A DNA stretch of 64,000 bases from Candidatus Heimdallarchaeota archaeon. GTDB lineage: Archaea; Asgardarchaeota; Heimdallarchaeia; Heimdallarchaeales; Heimdallarchaeaceae. The notes under the pieces are model-generated. The model ran no database searches. It was not told where the DNA came from and was given only the letters and a program-made list of their open reading frames with translations. Positions within the stretch are counted from its first letter, which is position 1, and each line of letters opens with the position of its first letter. This document shows, piece by piece, positions 37,198 through 46,603 of the stretch. The position numbers were made by a program, and so were the translations under genes. The stretch is taken from positions 1 to 64,000 of the forward strand of contig JAHLWR010000017.1 of NCBI GenBank assembly GCA_019057815.1, read 5' to 3'.

Positions 37198-37482
37198 TTA
37201 AACAAAAGACATTACAGTATACCTTTCTTTCTGTTGAGTGATGAGATTTTTTTGTCTTAAACTTAACTCAGGATTAATACCTATTAATAAAGATCGCATA
37301 TCTTCAAAATTAGCTCGATTAACTAAAAATGCTCTATCTAGTAATTGACGAACTGTGTACCTTATAGCTCTAGGATTTTTCAGCTTAAAAGTTTCAATAA
37401 TTTCCTTTTGGGTTAAAGCCCCATTTTCTTTAAGTAAATCAATAATCTCCAGCGAACCTTTTGGTAATTTTTCTCTCTTCAT
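37198..37482 (-). CDS. Small winged-helix transcriptional regulator (ORF track begins at 37542; ATG at 37482 preferred)
   Basis: MKREKLPKGSLEIIDLLKENGALTQKEIIETFKLKNPRAIRYTVRQLLDRAFL. Confidence 0.65.
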   Translation of the reverse strand: MKREKLPKGSLEIIDLLKENGALTQKEIIETFKLKNPRAIRYTVRQLLDRAFLVNRANFEDMRSLLIGINPELSLRQKNLITQQKERYTVMSFV

Positions 37483-37503
37483 GATAATCACTGTTCTCGA
37501 GTG

Positions 37504-37522
37504 TGTGAGTATATTCCTCACA
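37504..37522. promoter_or_regulatory. Inverted repeat TGTGAG-N7-CTCACA, candidate operator
   Basis: Lies downstream of minus-strand TATA-like TTTATATAGG (37542-37551), near the expected TSS of the small HTH gene. Confidence 0.4.
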
Positions 37523-37566
37523 TGTGTTATATTTGCACACACCTATATAAATCCTTCGAAAACACC

Positions 37567-37582
37567 GTGTAAGACCTTACAC
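37567..37582. promoter_or_regulatory. Inverted repeat GTGTAAG-AC-CTTACAC, candidate operator
   Basis: Perfect 7-bp arms upstream of the same promoter. Confidence 0.4.
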
Positions 37583-37617
37583 ACACGTATTTCAATAAAA
37601 AATGGGAAAAAGGTAGG

Positions 37618-40530
37618 TTAAAATAGGTTTTTTCTAAACCTAACTCTAATAATAGGAACAGCTATAAGGGTTGCAACAACCCCTACTAGAATCCAACCAG
37701 CTATCGCTTGGATCGTTGACAATTTATCCCATAGCTTCACATTGCAGAAAATATCTATTCTTCCATCGTGAGCTGTATGATTGTCCAATTTGAGTGGCAA
37801 AAAGACCACGTGCCACCCATAAATATTGAATTCTAGATTCGTTTCATAAAAGATGTATACTGAATCGTGAGCATTTCTAGTAAAAACGATCTGTTCAATT
37901 GTATTATCACCGTATAGCACTGTTCCAGTAAGATATTCTTCAATATATGGTAGATTGTTGTTTTTTGTTATTGTAACTCTTAAGTTAATTTGGCTTCGTA
38001 TGTATGTGTTCTCAGGGATGGTTTCTATACTAAAACTAGGTCGATGAGCTGAAATTAACCATTCGATGGTGTCATTAACTATTTGACTATTCTTTTTATC
38101 CATAAAGAATAATATGTCATATTCTTTTCCTAATCCTGTCCTATTTTCAAATATCTCAAACATATCCTTTACAAGTCCAAAATCTGTAAAAGGATATCCT
38201 GAACCAAAAGCTATAACTCTCCCTTCTCCTATTTCCGTTGAAACAACTGCTGGAAATTGTGTTGGACTGTCGATTATATTGAAGTAGGCCAAAATTTTGC
38301 TGTTAGGATTATTTTCAGGGTCTATAATATTAAGCGGTGTTCCCCAGAATAGAAATTTATCCTCTGTTAGTATTCCATTATTGAGATTGGTTATTGCTTC
38401 AACAGGTGCATAGTATACTCCTGAAGCTACTGATATATTAAAAACGCTTAGTATTTTATTACATGTATAATAATTGCTTTGTATTAGTGGGTCATAAGTC
38501 GTGCTATTTGCTTCGGAAAATCTAATGCTGTTTACAAGGAAAAGTAGAGACCCACCTCCTACTACAAAATTGTTTATTTCATTAATTTCATTGTCCGTAT
38601 AATTCAATTCAGGATCTGAAAGAATGAGAATATTGGTGTCCCCTGGAATGAGAATTTCACCTATGGTGTGAACATTAATATGAAATCCTCTATCTAATAA
38701 CCTTCTATAAAGATAAAGATGAGAACCATAGGGAGATGATGCTGAAAACCAACTATTTCGAGTGTCATTTTCGTGTGAAATGTCAAAGAGTACTGTACCT
38801 CCAAAATATCTTGTTGTTATATCGATTTCTATCTCACAACTACTGAAGTTTCCGTTAGTTAAGCATATAGAAGCGTTAATATTCCTCATTTGTGTGCCCA
38901 TTGGAATAGTGATATTAATAAATACATCATTCCATCCTTTTTCTACAGTAAGTGTTTGTGCAACTTCAACAAATTCAGAATCACCCATAATGTTCGTGGT
39001 TATATCCTGATTATTGGATGACATTAACTTAAAATTAAAGCTTTTCTCGTCTCCCTCTACACAAGAGTAGAAAAACAAATTTTCTTCGGAAATTCTACTA
39101 GGATTTGTAGTAAAAATTTCCTCATCTGCATTTTCTTGAAGGAATTTAAAAGCGTTATAGGGGTCAATCATACCCCTTCCTTGAGCTACAACTGGGTAAC
39201 CAAGATCATCTGCAGTTTCTAATATAGCTATTTCATATTTTTGACGATAATTTTCTACTTCTGGGAATGCATCTCTTAGAAGTGCTAAAATTCCGCTAAC
39301 TATAGGAGTAGAAACTGAAGTTCCCGAAACATATTTCCTACCTCCAGTTCTAGCATCACTACCCCCAATTCGACTTCCTGGAGCTATAATATCTATACCA
39401 ACAGAGAGATCACTAGTTGGACCACGAGCACTATACACAGCTAAATCCTTTATATTATCAGAGGCACCAACAGCTATAACATAGTCCCATAAAGCAGGAG
39501 CGCCAACAGAACCTCCAAGTGGTCCATAGTTACCCGCAGAAGCAACTACAAAAATGTCTTGCTCATATGCTGCACGCATTAATTCTTCGAGTGGATCCCC
39601 CATTTTTTCATAAGTTATAGAGGTTAAACTAGCAGATATTATGTCTGCTCCCATTTCAATTGATTTATCAAATCCATTGTATAACCATTCATCTTTACCA
39701 TAGTTTGTTTTATCAAGCACCTTAATATTCAGTAAATAAGCATCTGGTGCTATCCCATAGTGTTCAGTTTGTATAGTTTTTCCATCTTCAGTAAAATTCC
39801 CATTTCCAGCAAGAATGGAGGCAATATGAGTACCATGCCCAGAAGAATCTGAGATATCTTCACCTACAACTCCAGCATCCCAATGAAAAATAACCTTCGT
39901 TTCATTAGAGTTATACAATGTTTCTAAACCTGGAGCGTTTGAAACATTGATACCACTGTCAAGTACAGCTACAACAACATCTTTCCCATAGTATCCCAAA
40001 TCATGGATCTTATCTATTTCTAATACCTCGCGAATGTCTTTCAATTCTATAAATTTTGGTAACTCTGTATCTAGATTTTGGGGTATATAATATCCATATG
40101 TGCCTATAGGGTAAGTATATTTGATATCAAATCGATTTAATTCTAACTTTTCTATCATCGTATCAGAATAAGAGATGCTTATTGCTGGAATAGAATAATA
40201 GGCTTTATCGACTATAACACCTAAACTTTGAGCTAGATTTTGGAATATATTTCTATCTTCAAAATCGAAAAAAGATATTAGTACTCTGTTTTTATAACTG
40301 TAAAGTTGTTCTATTACAATCTTGAATTCTAGAGGTTTTCCCCAACGTTGTTCTAAAGCAGCATTATTATAGTTTGATTGAATTTGGTTGATCTCAGTCC
40401 TTAATTCTTGGTCAAAAAATGAGTTTGAATTTAATTCAACTTGAGAATATCCTTGCATTCCAGCAAACGCAAAAGATATTGTGGCAATAAACATGATTAG
40501 TAAGCTGATAGAAGATAGCTTGTTTTTCAT
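37618..40530 (-). CDS. Secreted subtilisin-like (S8) protease with GATase-like domain and C-terminal TM
   Basis: VVVAVLDSGINV / GHGTHIASILAG / GTSVSTPIVSG triad. Confidence 0.92.
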   Translation of the reverse strand: MKNKLSSISLLIMFIATISFAFAGMQGYSQVELNSNSFFDQELRTEINQIQSNYNNAALEQRWGKPLEFKIVIEQLYSYKNRVLISFFDFEDRNIFQNLAQSLGVIVDKAYYSIPAISISYSDTMIEKLELNRFDIKYTYPIGTYGYYIPQNLDTELPKFIELKDIREVLEIDKIHDLGYYGKDVVVAVLDSGINVSNAPGLETLYNSNETKVIFHWDAGVVGEDISDSSGHGTHIASILAGNGNFTEDGKTIQTEHYGIAPDAYLLNIKVLDKTNYGKDEWLYNGFDKSIEMGADIISASLTSITYEKMGDPLEELMRAAYEQDIFVVASAGNYGPLGGSVGAPALWDYVIAVGASDNIKDLAVYSARGPTSDLSVGIDIIAPGSRIGGSDARTGGRKYVSGTSVSTPIVSGILALLRDAFPEVENYRQKYEIAILETADDLGYPVVAQGRGMIDPYNAFKFLQENADEEIFTTNPSRISEENLFFYSCVEGDEKSFNFKLMSSNNQDITTNIMGDSEFVEVAQTLTVEKGWNDVFINITIPMGTQMRNINASICLTNGNFSSCEIEIDITTRYFGGTVLFDISHENDTRNSWFSASSPYGSHLYLYRRLLDRGFHINVHTIGEILIPGDTNILILSDPELNYTDNEINEINNFVVGGGSLLFLVNSIRFSEANSTTYDPLIQSNYYTCNKILSVFNISVASGVYYAPVEAITNLNNGILTEDKFLFWGTPLNIIDPENNPNSKILAYFNIIDSPTQFPAVVSTEIGEGRVIAFGSGYPFTDFGLVKDMFEIFENRTGLGKEYDILFFMDKKNSQIVNDTIEWLISAHRPSFSIETIPENTYIRSQINLRVTITKNNNLPYIEEYLTGTVLYGDNTIEQIVFTRNAHDSVYIFYETNLEFNIYGWHVVFLPLKLDNHTAHDGRIDIFCNVKLWDKLSTIQAIAGWILVGVVATLIAVPIIRVRFRKNLF

Positions 40531-40691
40531 ACTTAATGGTAATATCTCTCTACTTTTAGATTTTTCCCTTAAAAAAACACTATTTTTTATCAGAAGATTA
40601 TTTTATTATTTTAATTCTTATAGAAAGATGACTTAAAAATGGAAATGCTTATATCTTGGACATGGAAGGATGATTTCAAGGTGGAAAAGAA

Positions 40692-41087
40692 ATGCCCTAT
40701 CAATGGTTAAAACGTTCAAGAAGAAAATTATCTGGTGGTTTGATTAAACAGTCTGCAAGCAAAAAGAAAAGGGATGTGGGACGATATCCAGCAGAAACAC
40801 AAATTGGTTCCCGTAGGTTAAAAGCAGTTAGAACAAGAGGGGGAAACACGAAATTTAGATTGCTTAAAGATGAGTTTGCTAATATTTTAGATCAATCAAC
40901 AGGAATTTCACAAAAAGTTAAGATTCTTGATGTTGTAGAAAACAAAGCTAACCGTGAATATGCTCGAAGACGTGTAATAACTAAAGGAAGTGTTATTGAT
41001 ACAGAACTTGGTAAGGCTCTAGTTACAAGTCGTCCAGGACAACATGGTATAATTGCAGGAATTCTAATTGATAAGAAGGAAGAGTAG
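40692..41087 (+). CDS. rps8e: Small ribosomal subunit protein eS8
   Basis: GGLIKQSASKKKRDVGRYPAETQIG; VRTRGGNTKFRLLK; ITKGSVIDTELGKALVTSRPGQHGIIAGIL. Confidence 0.95.
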   Translation: MPYQWLKRSRRKLSGGLIKQSASKKKRDVGRYPAETQIGSRRLKAVRTRGGNTKFRLLKDEFANILDQSTGISQKVKILDVVENKANREYARRRVITKGSVIDTELGKALVTSRPGQHGIIAGILIDKKEE

Positions 41088-41129
41088 TATTTCTTCCAAA
41101 TATTTAATAAAATAAAAAAAGGAAGAATC

Positions 41130-41477
41130 ATGTTACGACGAAATCGTTATTTTGTTCTCTATCCAGAATACTTTGATAAGTCGATATCAAGAAAACAAGG
41201 GAGGAGGGTATCAAAGAACAAAGCTGTTGAAGATTGTGATCTAGCTAAAATTGTCTACGCATGCAAACATTTAGAATTAGATTACAAAATTGAGAAAGAT
41301 AAAAAATATTCTCGTAATAGGTGGAAAAGTGAAGGGAGAATTGTAATTAATCCTAATAATATTGATAATAAAACAGAATTAATTAGAAGAATTGCTAACA
41401 TCTCTCGGAGACTGAAGAAGGTAGAAAAACCCAAAACAGATAAGAAAAAGGGGATTAAACCCGTAAAAAGTAAATAA
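41130..41477 (+). CDS. srp19: Signal recognition particle 19 kDa protein
   Basis: YFVLYPEYFDKSISRKQGRRVSKNKAVEDCDLAKIVYACKHLELDYKIEKDKKYSRNRWKSEGRI. Confidence 0.93.
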   Translation: MLRRNRYFVLYPEYFDKSISRKQGRRVSKNKAVEDCDLAKIVYACKHLELDYKIEKDKKYSRNRWKSEGRIVINPNNIDNKTELIRRIANISRRLKKVEKPKTDKKKGIKPVKSK

Positions 41478-41485
41478 CCTTTCTT

Positions 41486-41803
41486 TTGGAGATATTCACA
41501 ATGAACTCAAGAATTAAAAAATTGGGTACTATACTACATTTTAGTGATTTAGGTAATGCAATTGTAAAGAATCCGATCAAACTTCCTAAAATTGGAGCTA
41601 ATGTAGTTGATGAAAAAATGATACACATAGGAAATGTCAATGATATTTTCGGTCCTGTTGAAAATCCTTATGTTAGTATCAGAGTTAAAAAAGAAAATAA
41701 AGAAAATATTACCTCAGAGACTCAATTGTATGTTATAGAGAAACGAAAAAAAGTTAGAACTAAAAGATATAAAAATAAAAGAACTTATTCCTTAAAAGAT
41801 TAA
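41486..41803 (+). CDS. gar1: H/ACA RNP protein Gar1
   Basis: LGTILHFSDLGNAIVKN...PKIGANVVDEKMIHIGNVNDIFGPVENPYVSIRV. Confidence 0.88.
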   Translation: MEIFTMNSRIKKLGTILHFSDLGNAIVKNPIKLPKIGANVVDEKMIHIGNVNDIFGPVENPYVSIRVKKENKENITSETQLYVIEKRKKVRTKRYKNKRTYSLKD

Positions 41804-41993
41804 TGTCGGTATTTTCTATCCTATTACCATAAAAATTCATCCTTTTAGAAGTGCTGTAAAGCGAGTAGAACGTGGAAACACCATTTTTAGAAATGTATCA
41901 ACACTTATATATTATCCAGATATAGTATTTATTGGAAGGTAAGCTACTAAAATAGCGTACAGATTCAAAGTCAGATTTACTGATTTATGAAGA

Positions 41994-42461
41994 GTGATTA
42001 TCATGATTCCTATTATGCGTATTAAGGTTGAGCAAAATTACAGTAGTGCTTTGGGCGAGGAAATAATTGAACTAATAGAATGTTCAAAAAATGGACAATT
42101 ATTATATAGAGAAGTATTAGATTTGTTAGGGGATCATGATTCGATTAAATTAAAAGTCGATGAACTCTTATTTACAAATAAAATCCTTAAAATTCCATTC
42201 GAAATGGGGGGAAACATCAAGGATTTTATATTAATAATTCCAAAAAAGGAAACAATAGGTTGGACAACTATGGTATGCCCGTGTTTCGTATGTCAACGCA
42301 TTGACGAATGTGCAGTAAATAATCCTGTTAATCCCGTTACGTGTAAATCATTTAATGAATGGTTAAAAGAGGAAGATAAGAGTTCTTCAATTAAAGATTT
42401 TGAATATGAAGTATTCGAAACAAATGAAGAAGATAAAAAAGTTGGTCAAATATATAAATAG
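41994..42461 (+). CDS. RPC34 (RNA polymerase III C34/RPC6)-like protein with Cys cluster
   Basis: MVCPCFVCQRIDECAVNNPVNPVTCKSFNEWL resembles the C-terminal Fe-S Cys motif of RPC34. Confidence 0.75.
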   Translation: MIIMIPIMRIKVEQNYSSALGEEIIELIECSKNGQLLYREVLDLLGDHDSIKLKVDELLFTNKILKIPFEMGGNIKDFILIIPKKETIGWTTMVCPCFVCQRIDECAVNNPVNPVTCKSFNEWLKEEDKSSSIKDFEYEVFETNEEDKKVGQIYK

Positions 42462-42732
42462 AACCGACTTTTTTAAACTAGAGAGAGTTAGATTTTCTAA
42501 CTTCTTGTGAACTGTTCTTCCGCTCTTAGTGGAAATTGTCCGTTTTTCTTTATTATTATACCATTTTTTTATATTAATATCCAATAAAACATACTTAACA
42601 TGAGGGAAATAATATCTAAGGGCGCATGAAGCAGTACTCAAGGCTTTCAATAAAGAACTTGACAGACTTTGCAATACCTAAAAGATAAGAGTCATAAGTC
42701 TTATCAATTAATCTTCATTCAAAATATATAAC

Positions 42733-43368
42733 GTGGAAATTTTGAGTGAAGATTACTATTATTTTAAAGCACGAAGTAAAGGATATAGATCAAGAGCATC
42801 CTTTAAATTAGAACAGATAGACAAAAAATTCCATGTTTTTCATAAAGGAGCATTAGTAGTTGACCTTGGAGCTGCTCCTGGGGGTTGGTCTCAAGTTGCA
42901 GCTAGACGCGTGGGAGATGCAGGTAAGGTTATTGCTATCGATAAAGCTTATATTTCTTCTTTTAAGCAAAGTAATATTGAGATAGTCCAAAAAGATATTT
43001 TTGATGCAAAACTAGTTCAACTCATCAATAAAGAATATGGATTGGTTGATGTTTTACTCTCTGATTGCGCCCCTTCAGTTTCTGGTAATTGGAGTAGAGA
43101 TCATTTCACTCAAATAATGTTAGCTGATAGAGCACTTGATGTAGCAGAAAACTTGTTAAGAAACAACGGAGTACTTGTGTGCAAGTTGTTTCAAGGAAGT
43201 GAACTTCAGAAATTCATGAATCGTTTGAAGAGTTTTTTCGGAAAAACAAAATTATTTAAACCAGAAGCATCTAGAATTAAGAGTTCAGAAATTTATGCTA
43301 TTGGTTTGAATTTCAAAAAACCTTCGGATATAATAGAAAAAGAAGAAAATTCCCCTAACAAATTGTGA
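42733..43368 (+). CDS. rlmE: RrmJ/FtsJ-type rRNA 2'-O-methyltransferase
   Basis: YRSRASFKLEQID; VVDLGAAPGGWSQVAARRVGDAGKVIAID; SDCAPSVSG. Confidence 0.95.
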   Translation: MEILSEDYYYFKARSKGYRSRASFKLEQIDKKFHVFHKGALVVDLGAAPGGWSQVAARRVGDAGKVIAIDKAYISSFKQSNIEIVQKDIFDAKLVQLINKEYGLVDVLLSDCAPSVSGNWSRDHFTQIMLADRALDVAENLLRNNGVLVCKLFQGSELQKFMNRLKSFFGKTKLFKPEASRIKSSEIYAIGLNFKKPSDIIEKEENSPNKL

Positions 43369-43386
43369 AACTGGTGTAATCTGACA

Positions 43387-44574
43387 ATGAATGAAGGTAC
43401 TTTAAAATTTATTAAAGTTAAAGAGGGAAAAACAACTTTTACTATACTAAAAGATGCTGATAGGATTTATGATTCAACTGTCTTCTATAACCCTGACATG
43501 ACTTTTAATCGAGATTTAACTCTTTTACAAATATTAACAATCTTGAAGACAAAGGATAATGATCTTGTTATCCTTGAACCACTAGCTGGTTGTGGTGTCA
43601 GAAGCTATCGTATCCTTACAGAACTACCGGAAAATCGTATTAAGAAAGTAGTAGCAGGTGATATTAATTCCAAAGCTATTGAACTTATTCAGAAAAATAT
43701 AGACGAGTTAAGGTTTTCGGAAAAATTATTTGCGAAAAAAAAAGATGCTTTAGAAACTATTTCAGAGTTTCTGGAACATCAGAATTATGTTGACATTATA
43801 GATTTAGATCCATTTGGTTCCCCAATTTCATTTATTGATTTGTCATTAAATGTTTTAAAAAAGTCAAATGGTTATCTTTTTGCAACATCAACAGATTTAC
43901 AAGTTCTTTGTGGTAAATTCAAAGATGCTTGCTTAAGACTGTATAATGCTAATTCAACTAGGAGTTTTTTGTGCCATGAGATAGCAGTTAGAATACTATT
44001 GTACAATATGATAATAAGCGCAGGGCGAATAGGGATAGGTATTAAACCATTGATTTCATATCAACATGAACACTTCATTAGAACACATGTACAAGTGGTG
44101 AAAGGACGGGAATATGCAAATAAACAGCACAAAGAAATTGGTTTTATATATTTGTGTAACAAGTGTTCTTATTTTGAAGTGAAAACTGTTACTGACATGT
44201 TGGGAAGAGAAAACTGTCCGAGCTGTAGGAACAAAATGGAAAAGACTGGTCCTATGTGGCTAGGACAGATTAACAACATTCAGAATATACAAAACATGTT
44301 AGTTAATTTAGAAGAATTAGATTTACCGAGTTCTAAAAAGATTTTAAAGCTACTTTCTGGTTTAGTAAAGGAAATAAACGATATTCCAATGTTTTATTAT
44401 ATACCCTTTTTAGTTAGAGAGCACATAAAAAATAAGGAAAGAGGAATACCAATTATTGAACTTGTTGAAAAACTAAACAAAAAGGGATTAAAATCTTCTA
44501 GAACTGTTTTCGATCCTCAAGGAATAAAGACAGAAGCAAACTATCAACAAATTGTAGATATATTAAATGAATGA
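43387..44574 (+). CDS. trm1: tRNA (guanine(26)-N(2))-dimethyltransferase
   Basis: VFYNPDMTFNRDL; DLDPFGSPISFIDLSL; ATSTDLQVLCG. Confidence 0.95.
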   Translation: MNEGTLKFIKVKEGKTTFTILKDADRIYDSTVFYNPDMTFNRDLTLLQILTILKTKDNDLVILEPLAGCGVRSYRILTELPENRIKKVVAGDINSKAIELIQKNIDELRFSEKLFAKKKDALETISEFLEHQNYVDIIDLDPFGSPISFIDLSLNVLKKSNGYLFATSTDLQVLCGKFKDACLRLYNANSTRSFLCHEIAVRILLYNMIISAGRIGIGIKPLISYQHEHFIRTHVQVVKGREYANKQHKEIGFIYLCNKCSYFEVKTVTDMLGRENCPSCRNKMEKTGPMWLGQINNIQNIQNMLVNLEELDLPSSKKILKLLSGLVKEINDIPMFYYIPFLVREHIKNKERGIPIIELVEKLNKKGLKSSRTVFDPQGIKTEANYQQIVDILNE

Positions 44575-44584
44575 TAAAAAATAG

Positions 44585-45271
44585 GTGATGCTTATTACTA
44601 ACGAGGTATATATCGCTGGAGTTGATGAAGCAGGAAGAGGACCAGTAATTGGCCCATTAGTTTTATGTGTATATATAATTCAAGATGATAAGGAAAATAA
44701 ACTTAAAGAGCTTGGGGTAAAAGATTCAAAAATTCTCTCCAAAAACACAAGAGAAAAAATATATGCTAAAATTATAGAACATGCTAATGATTATCAAACC
44801 ATTCATCTTTCTGCTGCAGATATAGATGAGATGCGAAAGAAAGCAACATTGAATCGTATAGAACAAAAAATGATGGTTAATACTATAAAAAAATCTTCTA
44901 TCAAACCTGATCAAATTTACATCGATGCTGCAGATGTAAACGAAAAAAGATATGGTCTAGAGTTCAAGAAGGAATTTCCTCAAGCTAAAATTGTTTCTAA
45001 ACATAAAGCTGATATGCTTTTTCCAGTTGTTTCTGCTGCATCAATAATTGCAAAAGTTGAGAGAGACAGAGAAATTTCAAAATTACACAAGAAGTATGGT
45101 GTTGATTTTGGTTCAGGATACCCATCAGACCCAAAAACTAAATCTTTTCTAGTAGACTATTATAAAGAAAAACAGAGTTTTCCACCAATTGTAAGAGAAT
45201 CGTGGGTAACAGCTAAAAAGATCAAAGAGAAGTATTCTCAAGCAAAGAAATTAGATGGTTACTTCCATTAA
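44585..45271 (+). CDS. rnhB: Ribonuclease HII
   Basis: GVDEAGRGPVIGPLVLC; KHKADMLFPVVSAASIIAKVERD; GSGYPSDPKT. Confidence 0.96.
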   Translation: MMLITNEVYIAGVDEAGRGPVIGPLVLCVYIIQDDKENKLKELGVKDSKILSKNTREKIYAKIIEHANDYQTIHLSAADIDEMRKKATLNRIEQKMMVNTIKKSSIKPDQIYIDAADVNEKRYGLEFKKEFPQAKIVSKHKADMLFPVVSAASIIAKVERDREISKLHKKYGVDFGSGYPSDPKTKSFLVDYYKEKQSFPPIVRESWVTAKKIKEKYSQAKKLDGYFH

Positions 45272-45900
45272 GTTTCAACATCGATAAGTATCTCTCTTGT
45301 TTTCCTGTTTTTCAGAATAAAAGGTAAAATGAAACCAACTATTAAACCAACACCATGGGCAATGAAATTAACGTTTACACCAGCAGAAAGACTGAAAAAA
45401 ATAACTCCTGTTCCCAAATAAATCCAAATGGACTTGCGCTTTTCCTCCTCATATGAAAGTTTCAAATCTGCTCCTAGCAATCCGAAAATACCTCCACTAG
45501 CGCCACATGAAATCGTTTCTAGATTAAATATAGCTAAACTAAATAAATTGCCTATTAGAGCTGAAACTATGAAAATTAGTATATATTGCCAATTTAGGAA
45601 TCTTTCTTCGGCTCTTAACCCATAAATCAATAAAAAAAGACCGTTTGAAAGAAAATGCAGAATATTGACATGAACAAAAATGGCTGTTACAAGTTGATAA
45701 ACATGACCCTCTAACACTTTTTGATTATATTGTCCTACGATGGCCAAGAATTTACCGGAAATTTCTAATCCTTCCCCTTCTATTATGCTTAATATTGTCA
45801 ATATGACGTATGTTAAAAAAATAATAATCAACAGATTTCTAGTAGGTAAATTCGCTTTCCAGAAATTATCCGACGGAGAGCTACTCTCTGTTTCAGTCAC
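45268..45900 (-). CDS. Rhomboid-family intramembrane serine protease
   Basis: CGASGGIFGLLGADL; NFIAHGVGLIVGF. Confidence 0.9.
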   Translation of the reverse strand: MTETESSSPSDNFWKANLPTRNLLIIIFLTYVILTILSIIEGEGLEISGKFLAIVGQYNQKVLEGHVYQLVTAIFVHVNILHFLSNGLFLLIYGLRAEERFLNWQYILIFIVSALIGNLFSLAIFNLETISCGASGGIFGLLGADLKLSYEEEKRKSIWIYLGTGVIFFSLSAGVNVNFIAHGVGLIVGFILPFILKNRKTREILIDVET

Positions 45901-46046
45901 AATTTCATTGACTGGAACCTCATTAAAAATGTTAGTATCAATTAAAAAGATAAGAAAGACTCTCTAGAACGTAGACTTTGGATGTTAAATTTATTACAAA
46001 TTAGTAAAACTTTTATGATATGGTTTTGGGTCGCTATTGAAAAGTA

Positions 46047-46538
46047 ATGAACCACAGTGGTACAATTATTGCTAAAATTAAAGATGATAATAAAATTGAA
46101 GTAGTAAGGGATATCTTTTTTGAATGTAATAATTGTGCACTTTGCTGTAAAATAAATGAAATTCCTGTTATCGAGAAAGATATTACTCGGATTCTAGATC
46201 ATGGTTATGAACTTGATCAATTTTTGAAAGAATTGAGTCCTGTTTTAATTAGAAGTCATCAAAAAAAGGATTCATTTATTAAAGCCTACTTTTTGAAAAA
46301 GAAACCATTTGTTAAAGAATGCGTTTTTCTTGATGAGGACGAGAAATGCAAAATTCACAAATATAAACCATTATCATGTAGTATATATCCTTTCGCTGTA
46401 AGAAAAGATGATGAAAGTCTCTTAGTAATTGTTCACCCGAAAAGCGTTTGTGCTTCTATAGATACGGATGTAAACAAAGAGAAGTCCAACACAAAAAAAA
46501 CAGTGGAAAATTTGCTCTCTTTTGAATTTCTAGAATAA
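46047..46538 (+). CDS. YkgJ-family cysteine cluster protein
   Basis: CNNCALCCKINEIPV; CVFLDEDEKCKIHKYKPLSCSIYPF. Confidence 0.88.
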   Translation: MNHSGTIIAKIKDDNKIEVVRDIFFECNNCALCCKINEIPVIEKDITRILDHGYELDQFLKELSPVLIRSHQKKDSFIKAYFLKKKPFVKECVFLDEDEKCKIHKYKPLSCSIYPFAVRKDDESLLVIVHPKSVCASIDTDVNKEKSNTKKTVENLLSFEFLE

Positions 46539-46603
46539 TTTCCTTTTTAATACTTCTACGTATAACGGATAAGTTTATGATTACTATATACTGATTATCT
46601 ACC

